Source: Anaeromassilibacillus sp. An172
GTDB lineage: Bacteria; Bacillota; Clostridia; Oscillospirales; Acutalibacteraceae
Length of the DNA stretch: 64,000 bases
Direction: 5' to 3'
Assembly (NCBI RefSeq): GCF_002160515.1
Contig: NZ_NFKS01000015.1
Location: 1 to 64,000 of the forward strand
Shown: positions 41,529-49,991 of the stretch, piece after piece
Layout: the number at the start of each line of letters is the position of its first letter
Position numbering within the stretch: the stretch's first letter is position 1
Notes under the pieces: generated by a model
What the model was told of the DNA's origin: nothing
The model's database searches: none
Seen by the model: the letters and a program-made list of their open reading frames with translations, nothing else
Translations under genes and position numbers: made by a program

Positions 41529-43009
41529 AGATAAAGGAGTGTCTTGCCAAGATGAAAAACAAAGAGAAAAAGAGCGAATTTAATGTTCAGAATACAAAGT
41601 GGACCTTCACTGCGGAGGTATACGATGAAATCTGTAAAACCATAGGATGCCGCAGACCCGAATATGGAGGTCTGCTGGGTTCAAGCGACGGAGTGCACAT
41701 TGATCACTACTATTTCGATGCGACCTCCGAGCGTTCCGCAGGTGTTTACATGATGGACATTCCGGCGTGCAATAAAGTGATCCACGAATGGAACGATAAT
41801 GACATCGAACTGGTCGGAGTCATTCATTCCCATCCGAACGGGGTAACACGTCCATCCCACGGCGATCTCCTGATGGCAAAGAACATCATCGAATCCATCA
41901 ATGTTCACGGAAGATTCTTTACCCCGATCGTGCAGGTATCTCCCAAACTGAACGGCGAGATCAAAATCTACCCTTATTCATTCGAACAATCTGTCGAGAT
42001 GAAGACGCCGCTCATGGAGATCGAGACAGAATCTGCAGAGGAGCGCCGCATTGCGGCTCTTGACAAAAAAGCGCCGAACCGTTTCGAGAGAATTAAACGC
42101 GTTTTTCCGAACAATCTCATGGCAAAGAAGAAAGTAATCTGCATTGGATGCGGTGGTTCACGTCCCTTTTTGGAGACGCTGGCGAGATGCGGAGTAGGCA
42201 CATTCATCCTCTTCGACGGAGATATCGTTGAAGATACCAATATCGCCACGCAGGGCACCTTTATCTCGGAGCTCGGGAAACTTAAGGTTGATGTTATCAA
42301 AACTCGCATTCTTGACATCAATCCGCTTGCGCATGTTGTTTGTATCCCGAAATATCTTGACAACGCCATTACGGATGAAGATTTCTTCAAAATGGCTATG
42401 CTGAAGAACGGAGATTTCCGTGATACGCTCCTTTGCGGATGTACCGATAATTTCTTTGCGCAGGACAGATGTGCACAGCTCAGCGTCAAATATGGAATCC
42501 CTTATCTTGCGGCACAGATTTTTGAAAAAGGCAAAGGTCACGAAGTGCTTTTCTACTATCCCGGACTGACTGCTTCCTGCCCCAGATGCATCCTGGAGTC
42601 CAGGTACAAAAAGATACTGACGGTGAAAAAGTCCGGTACAGGTTCCTCGGAAGGAGCGGCTGTCTGCGTAACGGATTATTTGAATTCCATTAAATCCTAT
42701 ACGGCACTTAAAATCTTTTGCTACGATGAACCCCTGACTCCGTATTATCATGAGCTGGATAAGTTTGCCGACCGCAACTATTTCATGACGAAATGTTCGT
42801 CCGAGTTCAACGCTCCTGCCTTTGAACCGATAAAACTCGTTGAAGCCAACGAAACTGATTTAACATTCCCCTTCGTGACAATTGCGATCGGTCAGACCCC
42901 TGAAAAAGGCTGTCCGCTTTGCGGAGGAACCAGTAATGAAAACGCTCCCGACAGAATTATTCCGGATACCAGAACTATTATCAACCCTTACGATAAACCC
43001 GAAGAATAA
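41525..43009 (+). CDS. JAB/MPN peptidase fused to E1-like (ThiF) adenylating domain
   Basis: A 494-residue fusion. The N-terminal JAMM metalloprotease-like domain (about 25-150) has Glu in RRPEYGGLLG and HSHPNGVTRPSHGD (His101, His103, Ser111, Asp114), a complete zinc site. The C-terminal E1/ThiF domain (about 195-430) has GCGGSRPFLETLARCGVG, LFDGDIVEDTN and a CTDNFFAQD motif. The usual Arg after the Asn is replaced (NIATQ). Zinc Cys pairs CPRC and CPLC are present. E1 domains adenylate a C terminus; JAMM domains cleave isopeptide-like bonds. One polypeptide could attach and remove a modifier. The modifier is not identified. Confidence 0.9.
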   Translation: MKIKECLAKMKNKEKKSEFNVQNTKWTFTAEVYDEICKTIGCRRPEYGGLLGSSDGVHIDHYYFDATSERSAGVYMMDIPACNKVIHEWNDNDIELVGVIHSHPNGVTRPSHGDLLMAKNIIESINVHGRFFTPIVQVSPKLNGEIKIYPYSFEQSVEMKTPLMEIETESAEERRIAALDKKAPNRFERIKRVFPNNLMAKKKVICIGCGGSRPFLETLARCGVGTFILFDGDIVEDTNIATQGTFISELGKLKVDVIKTRILDINPLAHVVCIPKYLDNAITDEDFFKMAMLKNGDFRDTLLCGCTDNFFAQDRCAQLSVKYGIPYLAAQIFEKGKGHEVLFYYPGLTASCPRCILESRYKKILTVKKSGTGSSEGAAVCVTDYLNSIKSYTALKIFCYDEPLTPYYHELDKFADRNYFMTKCSSEFNAPAFEPIKLVEANETDLTFPFVTIAIGQTPEKGCPLCGGTSNENAPDRIIPDTRTIINPYDKPEE

Positions 43010-43026
43010 GGAGAGGAAAAACAGAT

Positions 43027-44475
43027 ATGCTGAATTGGAAGAAACAATGCTCTAATATCAACGGCTTCAACGGACTCTACGAGGAGATGACAAGCGGAAA
43101 CGGTCTGTATATTCTCGATGATGTTCAGATGCCCGACACGTGCGGAAATGCGATTTGCACAATCGAATTCCGGTATTATGATGAACATCATGTATCGATC
43201 AGGTGTGTGGAGGCTCCTGTAAATTACACAGGATCCTGTCCTCAAATCGGGCGCTGGCTTTCCTCCGGCACCGCAGATTTTGACTCTTTCGATGACATGA
43301 AGGATTTCCTCTTGAAATTCCGTACTGACTGTGTCCCGGAAGGAGAGCCCGTATCGAACGAAGCCCCCTGTTCAACGGACAATCAAACCGAATTCGGAGC
43401 GAATCCTCCGAGAATGAAGTATGACAGAGACTCTCTCACGATTCCCGAGCCTTATAAAGGTTTTGTCAAGCTTGATAAGGACAAGCTCCTTTTGGATCTG
43501 ACAAGTGAGATTTTCGGTCAAAAGGATGTTCTTGAGATGATTGCGCATCTTGTGTATATCTTCCTTGGCTCCAAGGGTAAAGACAGACCCCTTTCCATCT
43601 TCCTCTACGGTTCCAGCGGAACAGGAAAAACCGAGACAGCCATTCAGTTGGTAGACATGATAAACCGTCAGCTTCCTAGGGAAGCGCAGCGTTATATCTA
43701 CCGCGACATCGACTGCACCCATTATACACACGAAGGCGATATCTCAAGGCTTACGGGAGCAGCTCCCGGTTTTGTCGGTCATGATGAAGACGGACCGTTT
43801 GCGGTAACGGAAGACAATCCGTATGTTATCTATGGGATCAACGAAATTGAAAAAGCTCATGCGGAGATTGCTACCGCATTGATGGAAGCCATGGATACCG
43901 GAAGAATGGCAACAAACGGAAAGACTCTCAGCAACGGGAAAGCCTATTATGACCTTTCTAACTGCATTTTGATCTTTACAAGCAATATTTCCGTTGATGA
44001 CAAGAAGAACCTCGGATTTATGTCGTCTGATGTTGCAACCGAACCACAGCAGGAAGAACCCGAGAACTTAAGCACTCCTCTGAAAATTATTCAGCTTTCC
44101 AATGCGGCAAAGGAGAAACTCGCCGAAGCCGGTGCGTTTCGCAAAGAGGTGCTTGGGCGAATGGATGCAGTTCTGAAATTCAATAAGCTCTCCGGAGAGG
44201 CCATTATTCAGATTTGCGTCAAGTGTATTGAAAAGCTTGCTACAAAGAAAAGCAAGCTTTATATTACCGAGATTGATACGCCGATTCTTCAGGAGTTTAT
44301 CAATGTCGTAGCAAATAACTCGTCCGGTTCTTTTGGCGCAAGAAATCCTAAACAATACGCCAACTCTTACTTTGGCGATGCCTTTGTGAGATTCTCCTGG
44401 AATCATCCCGACTACACTCATATCAAGGTGTCCGGCACATTGAACGATATCCATATTGAAGAAGTAAACGAGTAA
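43027..44475 (+). CDS. Clp/HSP100-type AAA+ ATPase
   Basis: A 482-residue protein. The N-terminal part of about 120 residues is unrecognised. A ClpB/ClpA D2-like AAA+ domain follows: Walker A LYGSSGTGKTE, then GAAPGFVGHDEDG, a Walker B-like VIYGINEIEKAH, and sensor 1 ILIFTSNIS. The usual DEIEKAH is changed to NEIEKAH, so the first acidic residue is missing. The C-terminal domain is of the ClpB_D2 small type (FRKEVLGRMDAVLKF...). It is probably the unfoldase for the ClpP-like protease at 37292, or remodels the E1-modified target. It has a good RBS. Confidence 0.88.
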   Translation: MLNWKKQCSNINGFNGLYEEMTSGNGLYILDDVQMPDTCGNAICTIEFRYYDEHHVSIRCVEAPVNYTGSCPQIGRWLSSGTADFDSFDDMKDFLLKFRTDCVPEGEPVSNEAPCSTDNQTEFGANPPRMKYDRDSLTIPEPYKGFVKLDKDKLLLDLTSEIFGQKDVLEMIAHLVYIFLGSKGKDRPLSIFLYGSSGTGKTETAIQLVDMINRQLPREAQRYIYRDIDCTHYTHEGDISRLTGAAPGFVGHDEDGPFAVTEDNPYVIYGINEIEKAHAEIATALMEAMDTGRMATNGKTLSNGKAYYDLSNCILIFTSNISVDDKKNLGFMSSDVATEPQQEEPENLSTPLKIIQLSNAAKEKLAEAGAFRKEVLGRMDAVLKFNKLSGEAIIQICVKCIEKLATKKSKLYITEIDTPILQEFINVVANNSSGSFGARNPKQYANSYFGDAFVRFSWNHPDYTHIKVSGTLNDIHIEEVNE

Positions 44476-44500
44476 AACGAACCTGCCAAGGAGGAGCAGC

Positions 44501-45553
44501 ATGAAACAAATAATCTACAAGTCATCTATCATCATACCGCTTGCGATGATTTTCTATAGTTTCATAGAGCCGTTCGCATTCTGTGTGCCGGAAATTGGAC
44601 TCTATATGGAAACATGGTCGTCGATAGTATTGGTTGTTATGGTTACGGTAGTATGGCTCTGCTGCTCTCCTTTCAGACGAGGCACCTGCAACGGCACAAT
44701 AACGGAGATGCTGTTCAACATAGTCCCCGTTGAATTTGTGCTTATGCTCGTCTTTGCTCAGTGGCATTTCATAATTGCACTATTGATTACATTGACTGTG
44801 GTTGTAGGAGAAATCGCACTGTTCTGCGTATTGAAAAAAGATGAGCAGAAGCATATATTCTCACGAAAGCGGCACCGGAGATACCAGTTCGTTTTCAGGA
44901 GATGTTCGGTGCTCGGAATGGCCGTTTTTTGTGCTATTCCATGTTTGCTCTCAATCTTTGTATACGGCTTTGAGTCGCCTACATATAAGGCTACGGAAGA
45001 ACTGTGGAATCAACTATTTTCCGAGACCGAAGTTGTTGCTGAAGGTGACAAGCCGGATAATCTGTATGAGAAAAAATCCGAACTTTGGGGTTATCTGAAT
45101 GAGAAAAACTGGAGTCGGCTATCCATACAGGAGAGAATAACCGTAACACAGGAACTTGTTGATTTTGAATCGAATATACTCGGTATCCCGACTGTTCCCG
45201 TAGCTTCCGCCATGATCGGCACAGCCACACTTGGCGCATATGACAATGAATCCAACGAAATGTGGATCAATACTGAACATCTGGCAAACGCTTCTGTCGA
45301 AGAAGTCATTCAAACCGTGTGCCATGAGGTGTATCACTCAAATCAGTATTATCTCGTTAGCACACTTGATTGGGATAATCCGGCTCTGAATACTGCGTAT
45401 TTTAAGGAATTAAGAGACTGGATGAGCAATCAGGATAGTTATAAAAGCGCATGGGAATACGGGTTCGGCATCTACGAGAATCAACCGTTAGAAGTTGCAG
45501 CGCGACAATATGCGGAAGAGGAAACTCAAAGAATCCTGTCTTACATAAATTGA
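44501..45553 (+). CDS. Membrane zinc metallopeptidase-like protein
   Basis: This 350-residue protein has about five N-terminal membrane segments (SIIIPLAMIFYSFIEPF, SIVLVVMVTVVWLCC, VEFVLMLVFAQWHFIIALLITLTVVVGEIALFCVL, MAVFCAIPCLLSIFVYGF). A soluble C-terminal domain carries VCHEVYHSNQYY, an HExxH zinc motif, in a region like M48 or conjugative-element peptidases. The third ligand is not certain. It ends the main run of genes in the island. Confidence 0.7.
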   Translation: MKQIIYKSSIIIPLAMIFYSFIEPFAFCVPEIGLYMETWSSIVLVVMVTVVWLCCSPFRRGTCNGTITEMLFNIVPVEFVLMLVFAQWHFIIALLITLTVVVGEIALFCVLKKDEQKHIFSRKRHRRYQFVFRRCSVLGMAVFCAIPCLLSIFVYGFESPTYKATEELWNQLFSETEVVAEGDKPDNLYEKKSELWGYLNEKNWSRLSIQERITVTQELVDFESNILGIPTVPVASAMIGTATLGAYDNESNEMWINTEHLANASVEEVIQTVCHEVYHSNQYYLVSTLDWDNPALNTAYFKELRDWMSNQDSYKSAWEYGFGIYENQPLEVAARQYAEEETQRILSYIN

Positions 45554-45595
45554 GTAGACCTGACTTTCAACATAAAGATGCCCGTGAGGCTAGTT

Positions 45596-45745
45596 ATGGC
45601 TGATTTCAAAGAATTGAAAATGTATCAATGTACTTACTGCGGTACAGTATTCTACACCACGAACAGGCATCGGTGCAAATTCAAACCGGAGTTTAGGAAC
45701 TGCTTTTCTTGTATGAATTGCTCTGTAGTCATAGAGAAGGTTTAA
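45596..45745 (+). CDS. Small zinc-finger protein
   Basis: This 49-residue frame has QCTYCGTVFYTTNRHRCKF and NCFSCMNC: two CxxC pairs plus a His-x-Cys between them, a likely zinc ribbon. The RBS is weak (GTGAGGC). The Cys spacing is hard to explain by chance. The function is unknown. Confidence 0.5.
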   Translation: MADFKELKMYQCTYCGTVFYTTNRHRCKFKPEFRNCFSCMNCSVVIEKV

Positions 45746-45754
45746 GAGGTTGCT

Positions 45755-45919
45755 GTGGATGAGGAATATTTCCCTTTTGGTGAAGACGATAAAGATAGCG
45801 CAGTAAAAACCTATACATACAAGTATACCGAATGTGAATGTCGCGATGGGCAAAATATCGCAGATCTCGCAAAAAAACAAATAGAAACTGAATTGTCCAC
45901 ACTGGAGAGAAATACCTAA
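45755..45919 (+). CDS. Small acidic hypothetical protein (GTG start)
   Basis: A 54-residue frame starting GTG after AAGAGG, nine bases past the previous stop. The sequence begins VDEEYFPFGEDDKD and contains ECECRDGQNIADLAKKQ. No motif was recognised. It is the last plus-strand frame before the convergent restriction operon. Confidence 0.4.
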   Translation: MDEEYFPFGEDDKDSAVKTYTYKYTECECRDGQNIADLAKKQIETELSTLERNT

Positions 45920-46001
45920 TTATGTCGGCAGAATACTTATGTGAGAAGAGCAATATGGCGCTTGCAATGACAGTCCTACGATTGAATGAGGCAAATAAAG
46001 G

Positions 46002-46039
46002 AAAAAATCAGGCCATCCCACTTTGTTTGTGGAATGACC
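46002..46039 (-). terminator. Terminator of the minus-strand defence operon
   Basis: On the minus strand an 11-bp stem (GGTCATTCCAC / GTGGGATGGCC, with G-U pairs) and a 7-base loop are followed by TGATTTTTT. It lies 20 bases after the restriction enzyme stop. Confidence 0.7.
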
Positions 46040-46059
46040 CGATTCATATGAATTGCTTA

Positions 46060-46695
46060 TTATAGAAGTGTATTTGAAAGATATTTCCTAATCTCAGCGT
46101 CAAGCTGCTCCTTGGATTTCGTGAACGGCTGTAGATTTGCTGCCCACGCTCTTCCTGGATGAAACCAGTCCCAAGAGGGCGTCATCATGCTACTGCGGCC
46201 GCGACCGGGTGCGTGGTTTCCAAAGCCCTCAAGTAGACAGTTCCACACAGGCTTAAACCGTTCGATGACCATTGACTCCGCAAGTGGAATCCAGATGTCA
46301 TCGACCGCAAGGAATCGACAACGGAAATCAGCGAGATTAAGATTGGTGGCAGCTTCGATGGATTTGGCATGGTCATTGAGCCGTTTGTATAGTGCAGTGC
46401 CGGGATCAACATCCTCGCCCTGACCACCTTTTCGGGCACCTTCCGGTACTGCTTTGCCAACATAAATTGGGCAGAGATACTGATCATCCTTGTTGACTTC
46501 GGTCAAAGCGGCGTAAGCCGGGAAGTCACCTATGTAGTAGAGTGCATATACGCCGGCTCCGATGAAGCGGCTCGGCGGAAGAGGCTGAACATCCTGCTCA
46601 AGAAGAGCCTCTGCTACCTGTTCGCCAAGGTGACGCTTATCCAGAGGATTGTAGGGTGTCAGAATAGGGACTTTGTTATTATTTCTTGGAGCCAT
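46060..46695 (-). CDS. Eco29kI-like GIY-YIG restriction endonuclease
   Basis: This 211-residue protein has the GIY-YIG arrangement of the Eco29kI restriction enzyme family: GAGVYALYYIGDF, then CPIYVGKAV, then the LNDHAKSIEAATNLNLADFRCRFL helix region and a catalytic-type Glu in PLAESMVIERFKPVWN, with a GNHAPGRG motif. The gene overlaps the methylase gene by 17 bases. Eco29kI itself cuts CCGCGG; the specificity here cannot be read directly. Confidence 0.9.
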   Translation of the reverse strand: MAPRNNNKVPILTPYNPLDKRHLGEQVAEALLEQDVQPLPPSRFIGAGVYALYYIGDFPAYAALTEVNKDDQYLCPIYVGKAVPEGARKGGQGEDVDPGTALYKRLNDHAKSIEAATNLNLADFRCRFLAVDDIWIPLAESMVIERFKPVWNCLLEGFGNHAPGRGRSSMMTPSWDWFHPGRAWAANLQPFTKSKEQLDAEIRKYLSNTLL

Positions 46696-47869
46696 TCTTC
46701 ATCATCCTTTCCATTTGATCATAAACGGACTGGCCGACAGCGGCAGCAAGTTTGACAGGGACAGCATTTCCTATTTGTCTCATGCTCTCCGTCCAGGATG
46801 CGCTGAACAGATAATCATCCGGGAATGTTTGTATTCTTGCACTTTCTCTAACTGTATAGTAGCGGACGCTGCCGTCATCCAAAACAACCATATTTTCACC
46901 GCCGGGGACGCCATGTGCTCCGGCTTTTATAGTTTTTGAGGGTTCATCCAGCAAACTGCCGGAATGCCCCGCATAGGTCTTTGCGCCAGGACGATGTTCA
47001 TGATTATGAAACCGTGCAATATCATACGGCTTGGTCGGATCAGGAAGGTCGCCAATGGCATCCCTAACTGTTTGCCACCGCAGAGTGGGGCACAGTCCTT
47101 CTTCAACAGATTTTTGTACTGCTTTTATCTTTGCCTTTGTGAGTGGGACATCGGAGGGTGCTTTCATATCATGCTCATCCCAATAGTCCTTAGATATCCA
47201 CTTGGAATACAGCAAAGCATCTTGCGAGTGTGTCGGCTCCGGGAATGCCCAGCTTGCATTGAAGTCACTGCGGAATCCGACAATGATAACACGCTGACGG
47301 ATCTGCGGAACACCGTAATCCGCTGCATTCAGCAAACGAAAGACCACATTATAGGACAGTCCATCCTCGTGTCCAGCTGTATGGTGCTTTTCCAAAAGAG
47401 CAAGATGCTCTATCCAGGTCATGTTCTCAGCTTTTATGATCTCTGGGTGTTGGAGCTGAAGGAGTATATAGTTGAAGTACTCACTAAAGGATTTCCGCAG
47501 CAGACCTCGCACATTCTCAAAGATAAACACTTTCGGTCTTACCTCACGAACGGCACGGACAGCCTCCGGGAACATATCCCGTTTATCGTTGTATGCCTGG
47601 TGCTTGCCGCCAAGAGAAAACGGCTGACATGGCGGTCCTCCGGCAACAAGCTGTATCTTACCAGTATAACCATCATAATGCACAGTGCGTACATCAGTCT
47701 GATATACCTTCCAATCTCTGATGGCAGGATACCCGTGCTGAATATTGTAATTCAGATTATCGCAGGAATCCTTATCCCATTCGTAAAGAGCTGTATGATC
47801 GAACCCGGACAACTGAAGTCCGAGAGCGAGACCGCCGGTCCCGCTGAAGAGTTCAATAGAGTTCATCAT
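46679..47869 (-). CDS. DNA (cytosine-5) methyltransferase
   Basis: This 396-residue protein has all main C5-methylase motifs: I (ELFSGTGGLALGL), IV (GGPPCQPFSLGGK with the catalytic Cys), VI (FENVRGLL), VIII (QIRQRVIIVGFR) and X (MRQIGNAVPVKLA). It protects sites cut by the overlapping Eco29kI-like enzyme. Read in transcription order, the operon is ABC-3C genes, XRE, methylase, nuclease, so the methylase is made before the nuclease. Confidence 0.97.
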   Translation of the reverse strand: MMNSIELFSGTGGLALGLQLSGFDHTALYEWDKDSCDNLNYNIQHGYPAIRDWKVYQTDVRTVHYDGYTGKIQLVAGGPPCQPFSLGGKHQAYNDKRDMFPEAVRAVREVRPKVFIFENVRGLLRKSFSEYFNYILLQLQHPEIIKAENMTWIEHLALLEKHHTAGHEDGLSYNVVFRLLNAADYGVPQIRQRVIIVGFRSDFNASWAFPEPTHSQDALLYSKWISKDYWDEHDMKAPSDVPLTKAKIKAVQKSVEEGLCPTLRWQTVRDAIGDLPDPTKPYDIARFHNHEHRPGAKTYAGHSGSLLDEPSKTIKAGAHGVPGGENMVVLDDGSVRYYTVRESARIQTFPDDYLFSASWTESMRQIGNAVPVKLAAAVGQSVYDQMERMMKNGSKK

Positions 47870-47924
47870 AAGCCTTTTCCAATCCTTTCTATCGTTACGA
47901 CAATGCCGTCTGAGGCATCATCCC

Positions 47925-48134
47925 TCATTCCTCTGTTCGTTCAATCTCCACGATGTCATCAAGCTCACAGTCAAGTGCTTTGCAGATGCGGAGCAGTACA
48001 TCGGTTGTGACGTTCTCATCTTTGCCGAGTTTCGCAAGGGAAGATGAACTGATGCCCGCCGCCTTTCGCAAATCCGTCTTGTTCATATCTTTGTCAATCA
48101 GTAGCTTCCACAGTTTCTTATAACTCATCTTCAT
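47925..48134 (-). CDS. XRE-type regulator in the ABC-3C/restriction operon
   Basis: This 69-residue compact HTH protein (SYKKLWKLLIDKDMNKTDLRKAAGISSSSLAKLGKDENVTTDVLLRICKALDCELDDIVEI) is closely similar in layout to the regulator at 14606-14818. It overlaps the ABC ATPase stop by 17 bases; GAGG precedes the ATG at 48134. It probably serves as a controller protein for the restriction pair, or as repressor of the whole operon. Confidence 0.88.
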   Translation of the reverse strand: MKMSYKKLWKLLIDKDMNKTDLRKAAGISSSSLAKLGKDENVTTDVLLRICKALDCELDDIVEIERTEE

Positions 48135-49776
48135 TTTGAGATACCTCTTTATTCCATGACTCACCATAAAGTTCACAGTTACCGTCAGACAGTTTCAACA
48201 CGGTGTTGTCAGCTAATATTTTTTGAGTATCCGGCATATAAGCCGCCTGCTTGTCGAACGCTATAAACACCTGCTTTCTGCTCTGCGCATATATTTTCAT
48301 AATACCGTCAACCGCTCCGTCACCGATATTCTTCAGAATAAGGGAATCGTGTGCGATAGCCGGGAGTGCCGTAAGATACAGAACGGCGAGGTCATAAACC
48401 ACCATGCCCTTGTAGTTGGAGCCCGTTCCGGTATCGTCCGGCGTTTCAAATCTGTAACTGTTGTATTCGTTAAAGTGCAGATGAGGGGCTTTGCGTGACT
48501 CAGTGAAAAGAGAGTCGTTGAATTCTTTCATCTTTTCGTTGATGGAACGCTCGATGTCCGCAAGGATATCTTCGATGGCGCGTTTCAGCATCTCGTCTGC
48601 CTTCTTGCGGGCATCCTGCAAGTCTGTCAGCGTGAGGTATGCCTCATTCTGCGCTTTCAGGGCGTCAATGCGGCCTTTGATTTCAGAATGCTTGTCCAGA
48701 AACTCTTTGGAGAGGTTTCCGACAAAACCAAGCTGGCTGATTTGTGCCCGCAAAGCCTTTATCTGCTCCTGCAGATTGGCGATTTCTTCTTCGACTGACT
48801 GCCGCTCGGCGGTAAACTGCTCGTCAAGAATAGCCGCCAGTTTCTGGTGGTACTTTTCAACTTCATACAGTTTGCGGATGTTCACCTCTGGGAAAAATTC
48901 CTGCAAGGCGGACAGATCTGCTTCCGTTGGGTATAGGCCGTATTCAAGGCTCATGTTCAGCAGGCTCAGCCTACGCTGCTTGGACTGCATTTCAGTTTCA
49001 AGGCGCAGCTTGCTTGCCTGCAGCTGGGACTTGATACGGCTTTTTTCTATATCCACATCCTTCTGATCCTCGACCTGCTCTGCGGTCAGATTATCGAGTT
49101 CGACCTGAAGACTGCGGATCTGTGCCACATTCTCATCATACTGTGTTTTGCCGCCTACCAGGTCGGGAACAAAGCGGTATTTTCTTGCCTCTCGGTATGC
49201 CGCCAGTTTTTTCTTCTGCTTCTCCAGCCGCCCGTTGAATACCTCTACGTCCTTGTAGCGGTCGAACAGCTTCACGAGAATGTCGATAGACTTCTGCATA
49301 CTCTCGCCGGGGAGTCCTTTGAGCGGACGGCGTTCGTCCGTGTTTTCCTTTCCGTAAATGCGGAAGAAGCTGCTCATGGTTTCACGGAAGGAAAGTCCGG
49401 CGAAATCAATGTGATATTTCTCTTTGAGCCAGTTGGCAAATTCCTGCTTTGTCCAGACATCCCCAGTCAGCTGATATCCTTCGGAACACACATGGATATC
49501 ATCGGGTGATGCGGTGTTGCGGGCAAAGTAGTATGGCTTTCCATCAAAAGCAAAGGTGAAGAAAATCGTATGGTCGCCTATGTGCTTTACGCCATCGCTG
49601 GCAAGATAAGTGTTGCCGCCGAAAACAAAATCTATGGCAAGCATGGCTGAGGACTTGCCGATAGAGTTCTCGCCATCCTCTTTTCCAAGAACGACGTTCA
49701 ATCCCTTTTTGAAGCGGATCGGAGGCCGCTCTTTCCCTTTTTCCTTAAAGACCGGCGAGGTCATTTCTATAAGCAT
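48118..49776 (-). CDS. ABC-three-component system ATPase (DUF2326/SMC-like)
   Basis: This 552-residue protein is SMC/RecN-like. The N-terminal Walker A region is VVLGKEDGENSIGKSSAML. A long coiled coil covers about 165-410 (repeated EEEIANLQEQIKALRAQISQL type heptads). A C-terminal ATPase half (GMVVYDLAVLYLTALPAIAHDSLILKNIGDG) with IAFDKQ is of the DUF2326 type. ABC-3C systems pair such an ATPase with a small middle component and a third protein in anti-phage defence; both are encoded just upstream with overlaps. Confidence 0.85.
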   Translation of the reverse strand: MLIEMTSPVFKEKGKERPPIRFKKGLNVVLGKEDGENSIGKSSAMLAIDFVFGGNTYLASDGVKHIGDHTIFFTFAFDGKPYYFARNTASPDDIHVCSEGYQLTGDVWTKQEFANWLKEKYHIDFAGLSFRETMSSFFRIYGKENTDERRPLKGLPGESMQKSIDILVKLFDRYKDVEVFNGRLEKQKKKLAAYREARKYRFVPDLVGGKTQYDENVAQIRSLQVELDNLTAEQVEDQKDVDIEKSRIKSQLQASKLRLETEMQSKQRRLSLLNMSLEYGLYPTEADLSALQEFFPEVNIRKLYEVEKYHQKLAAILDEQFTAERQSVEEEIANLQEQIKALRAQISQLGFVGNLSKEFLDKHSEIKGRIDALKAQNEAYLTLTDLQDARKKADEMLKRAIEDILADIERSINEKMKEFNDSLFTESRKAPHLHFNEYNSYRFETPDDTGTGSNYKGMVVYDLAVLYLTALPAIAHDSLILKNIGDGAVDGIMKIYAQSRKQVFIAFDKQAAYMPDTQKILADNTVLKLSDGNCELYGESWNKEVSQNEDEL

Positions 49777-49991
49777 GAGAATACCTCTCCTTCCTCATTG
49801 ATGTCCACTGCCCGCAGCGCATACAGACAGTCCATGACTGACAGGAAATCCGTAGCGTCGGACAATGACGGTCTCATCACGAGGAATAGATCCTTCACCT
49901 CCACGGGACCGTTTTTCAGTTCTGTCAGCACCTTGGGAATCAGCGCCAGGGTGCTTGCTTTATATGAATACAGTTTATTTGGTAATTGCAT
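49767..49991 (-). CDS. ABC-three-component system middle component
   Basis: This 74-residue protein (MQLPNKLYSYKASTLALIPK...LSVMDCLYALRAVDINEEGEV) is of the size and helical/wHTH-like pattern seen in ABC-3C middle components. The ATG at 49991 lies inside the end of the upstream gene, and its stop overlaps the ATPase start. These overlaps on both sides indicate a coupled three-gene unit. Confidence 0.78.
   Translation of the reverse strand: MQLPNKLYSYKASTLALIPKVLTELKNGPVEVKDLFLVMRPSLSDATDFLSVMDCLYALRAVDINEEGEVFSCL

Noticed and set aside
31800-45919. Complete conjugative element
   Set aside because: TraG-like ATPases are present, but no relaxase, VirB4, mating-pair formation proteins or origin of transfer could be seen.
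46964-48010. Long plus-strand open frame opposite the methyltransferase
   Set aside because: The minus strand here encodes a C5-methylase with all motifs; the plus frame has no RBS or recognisable protein pattern.
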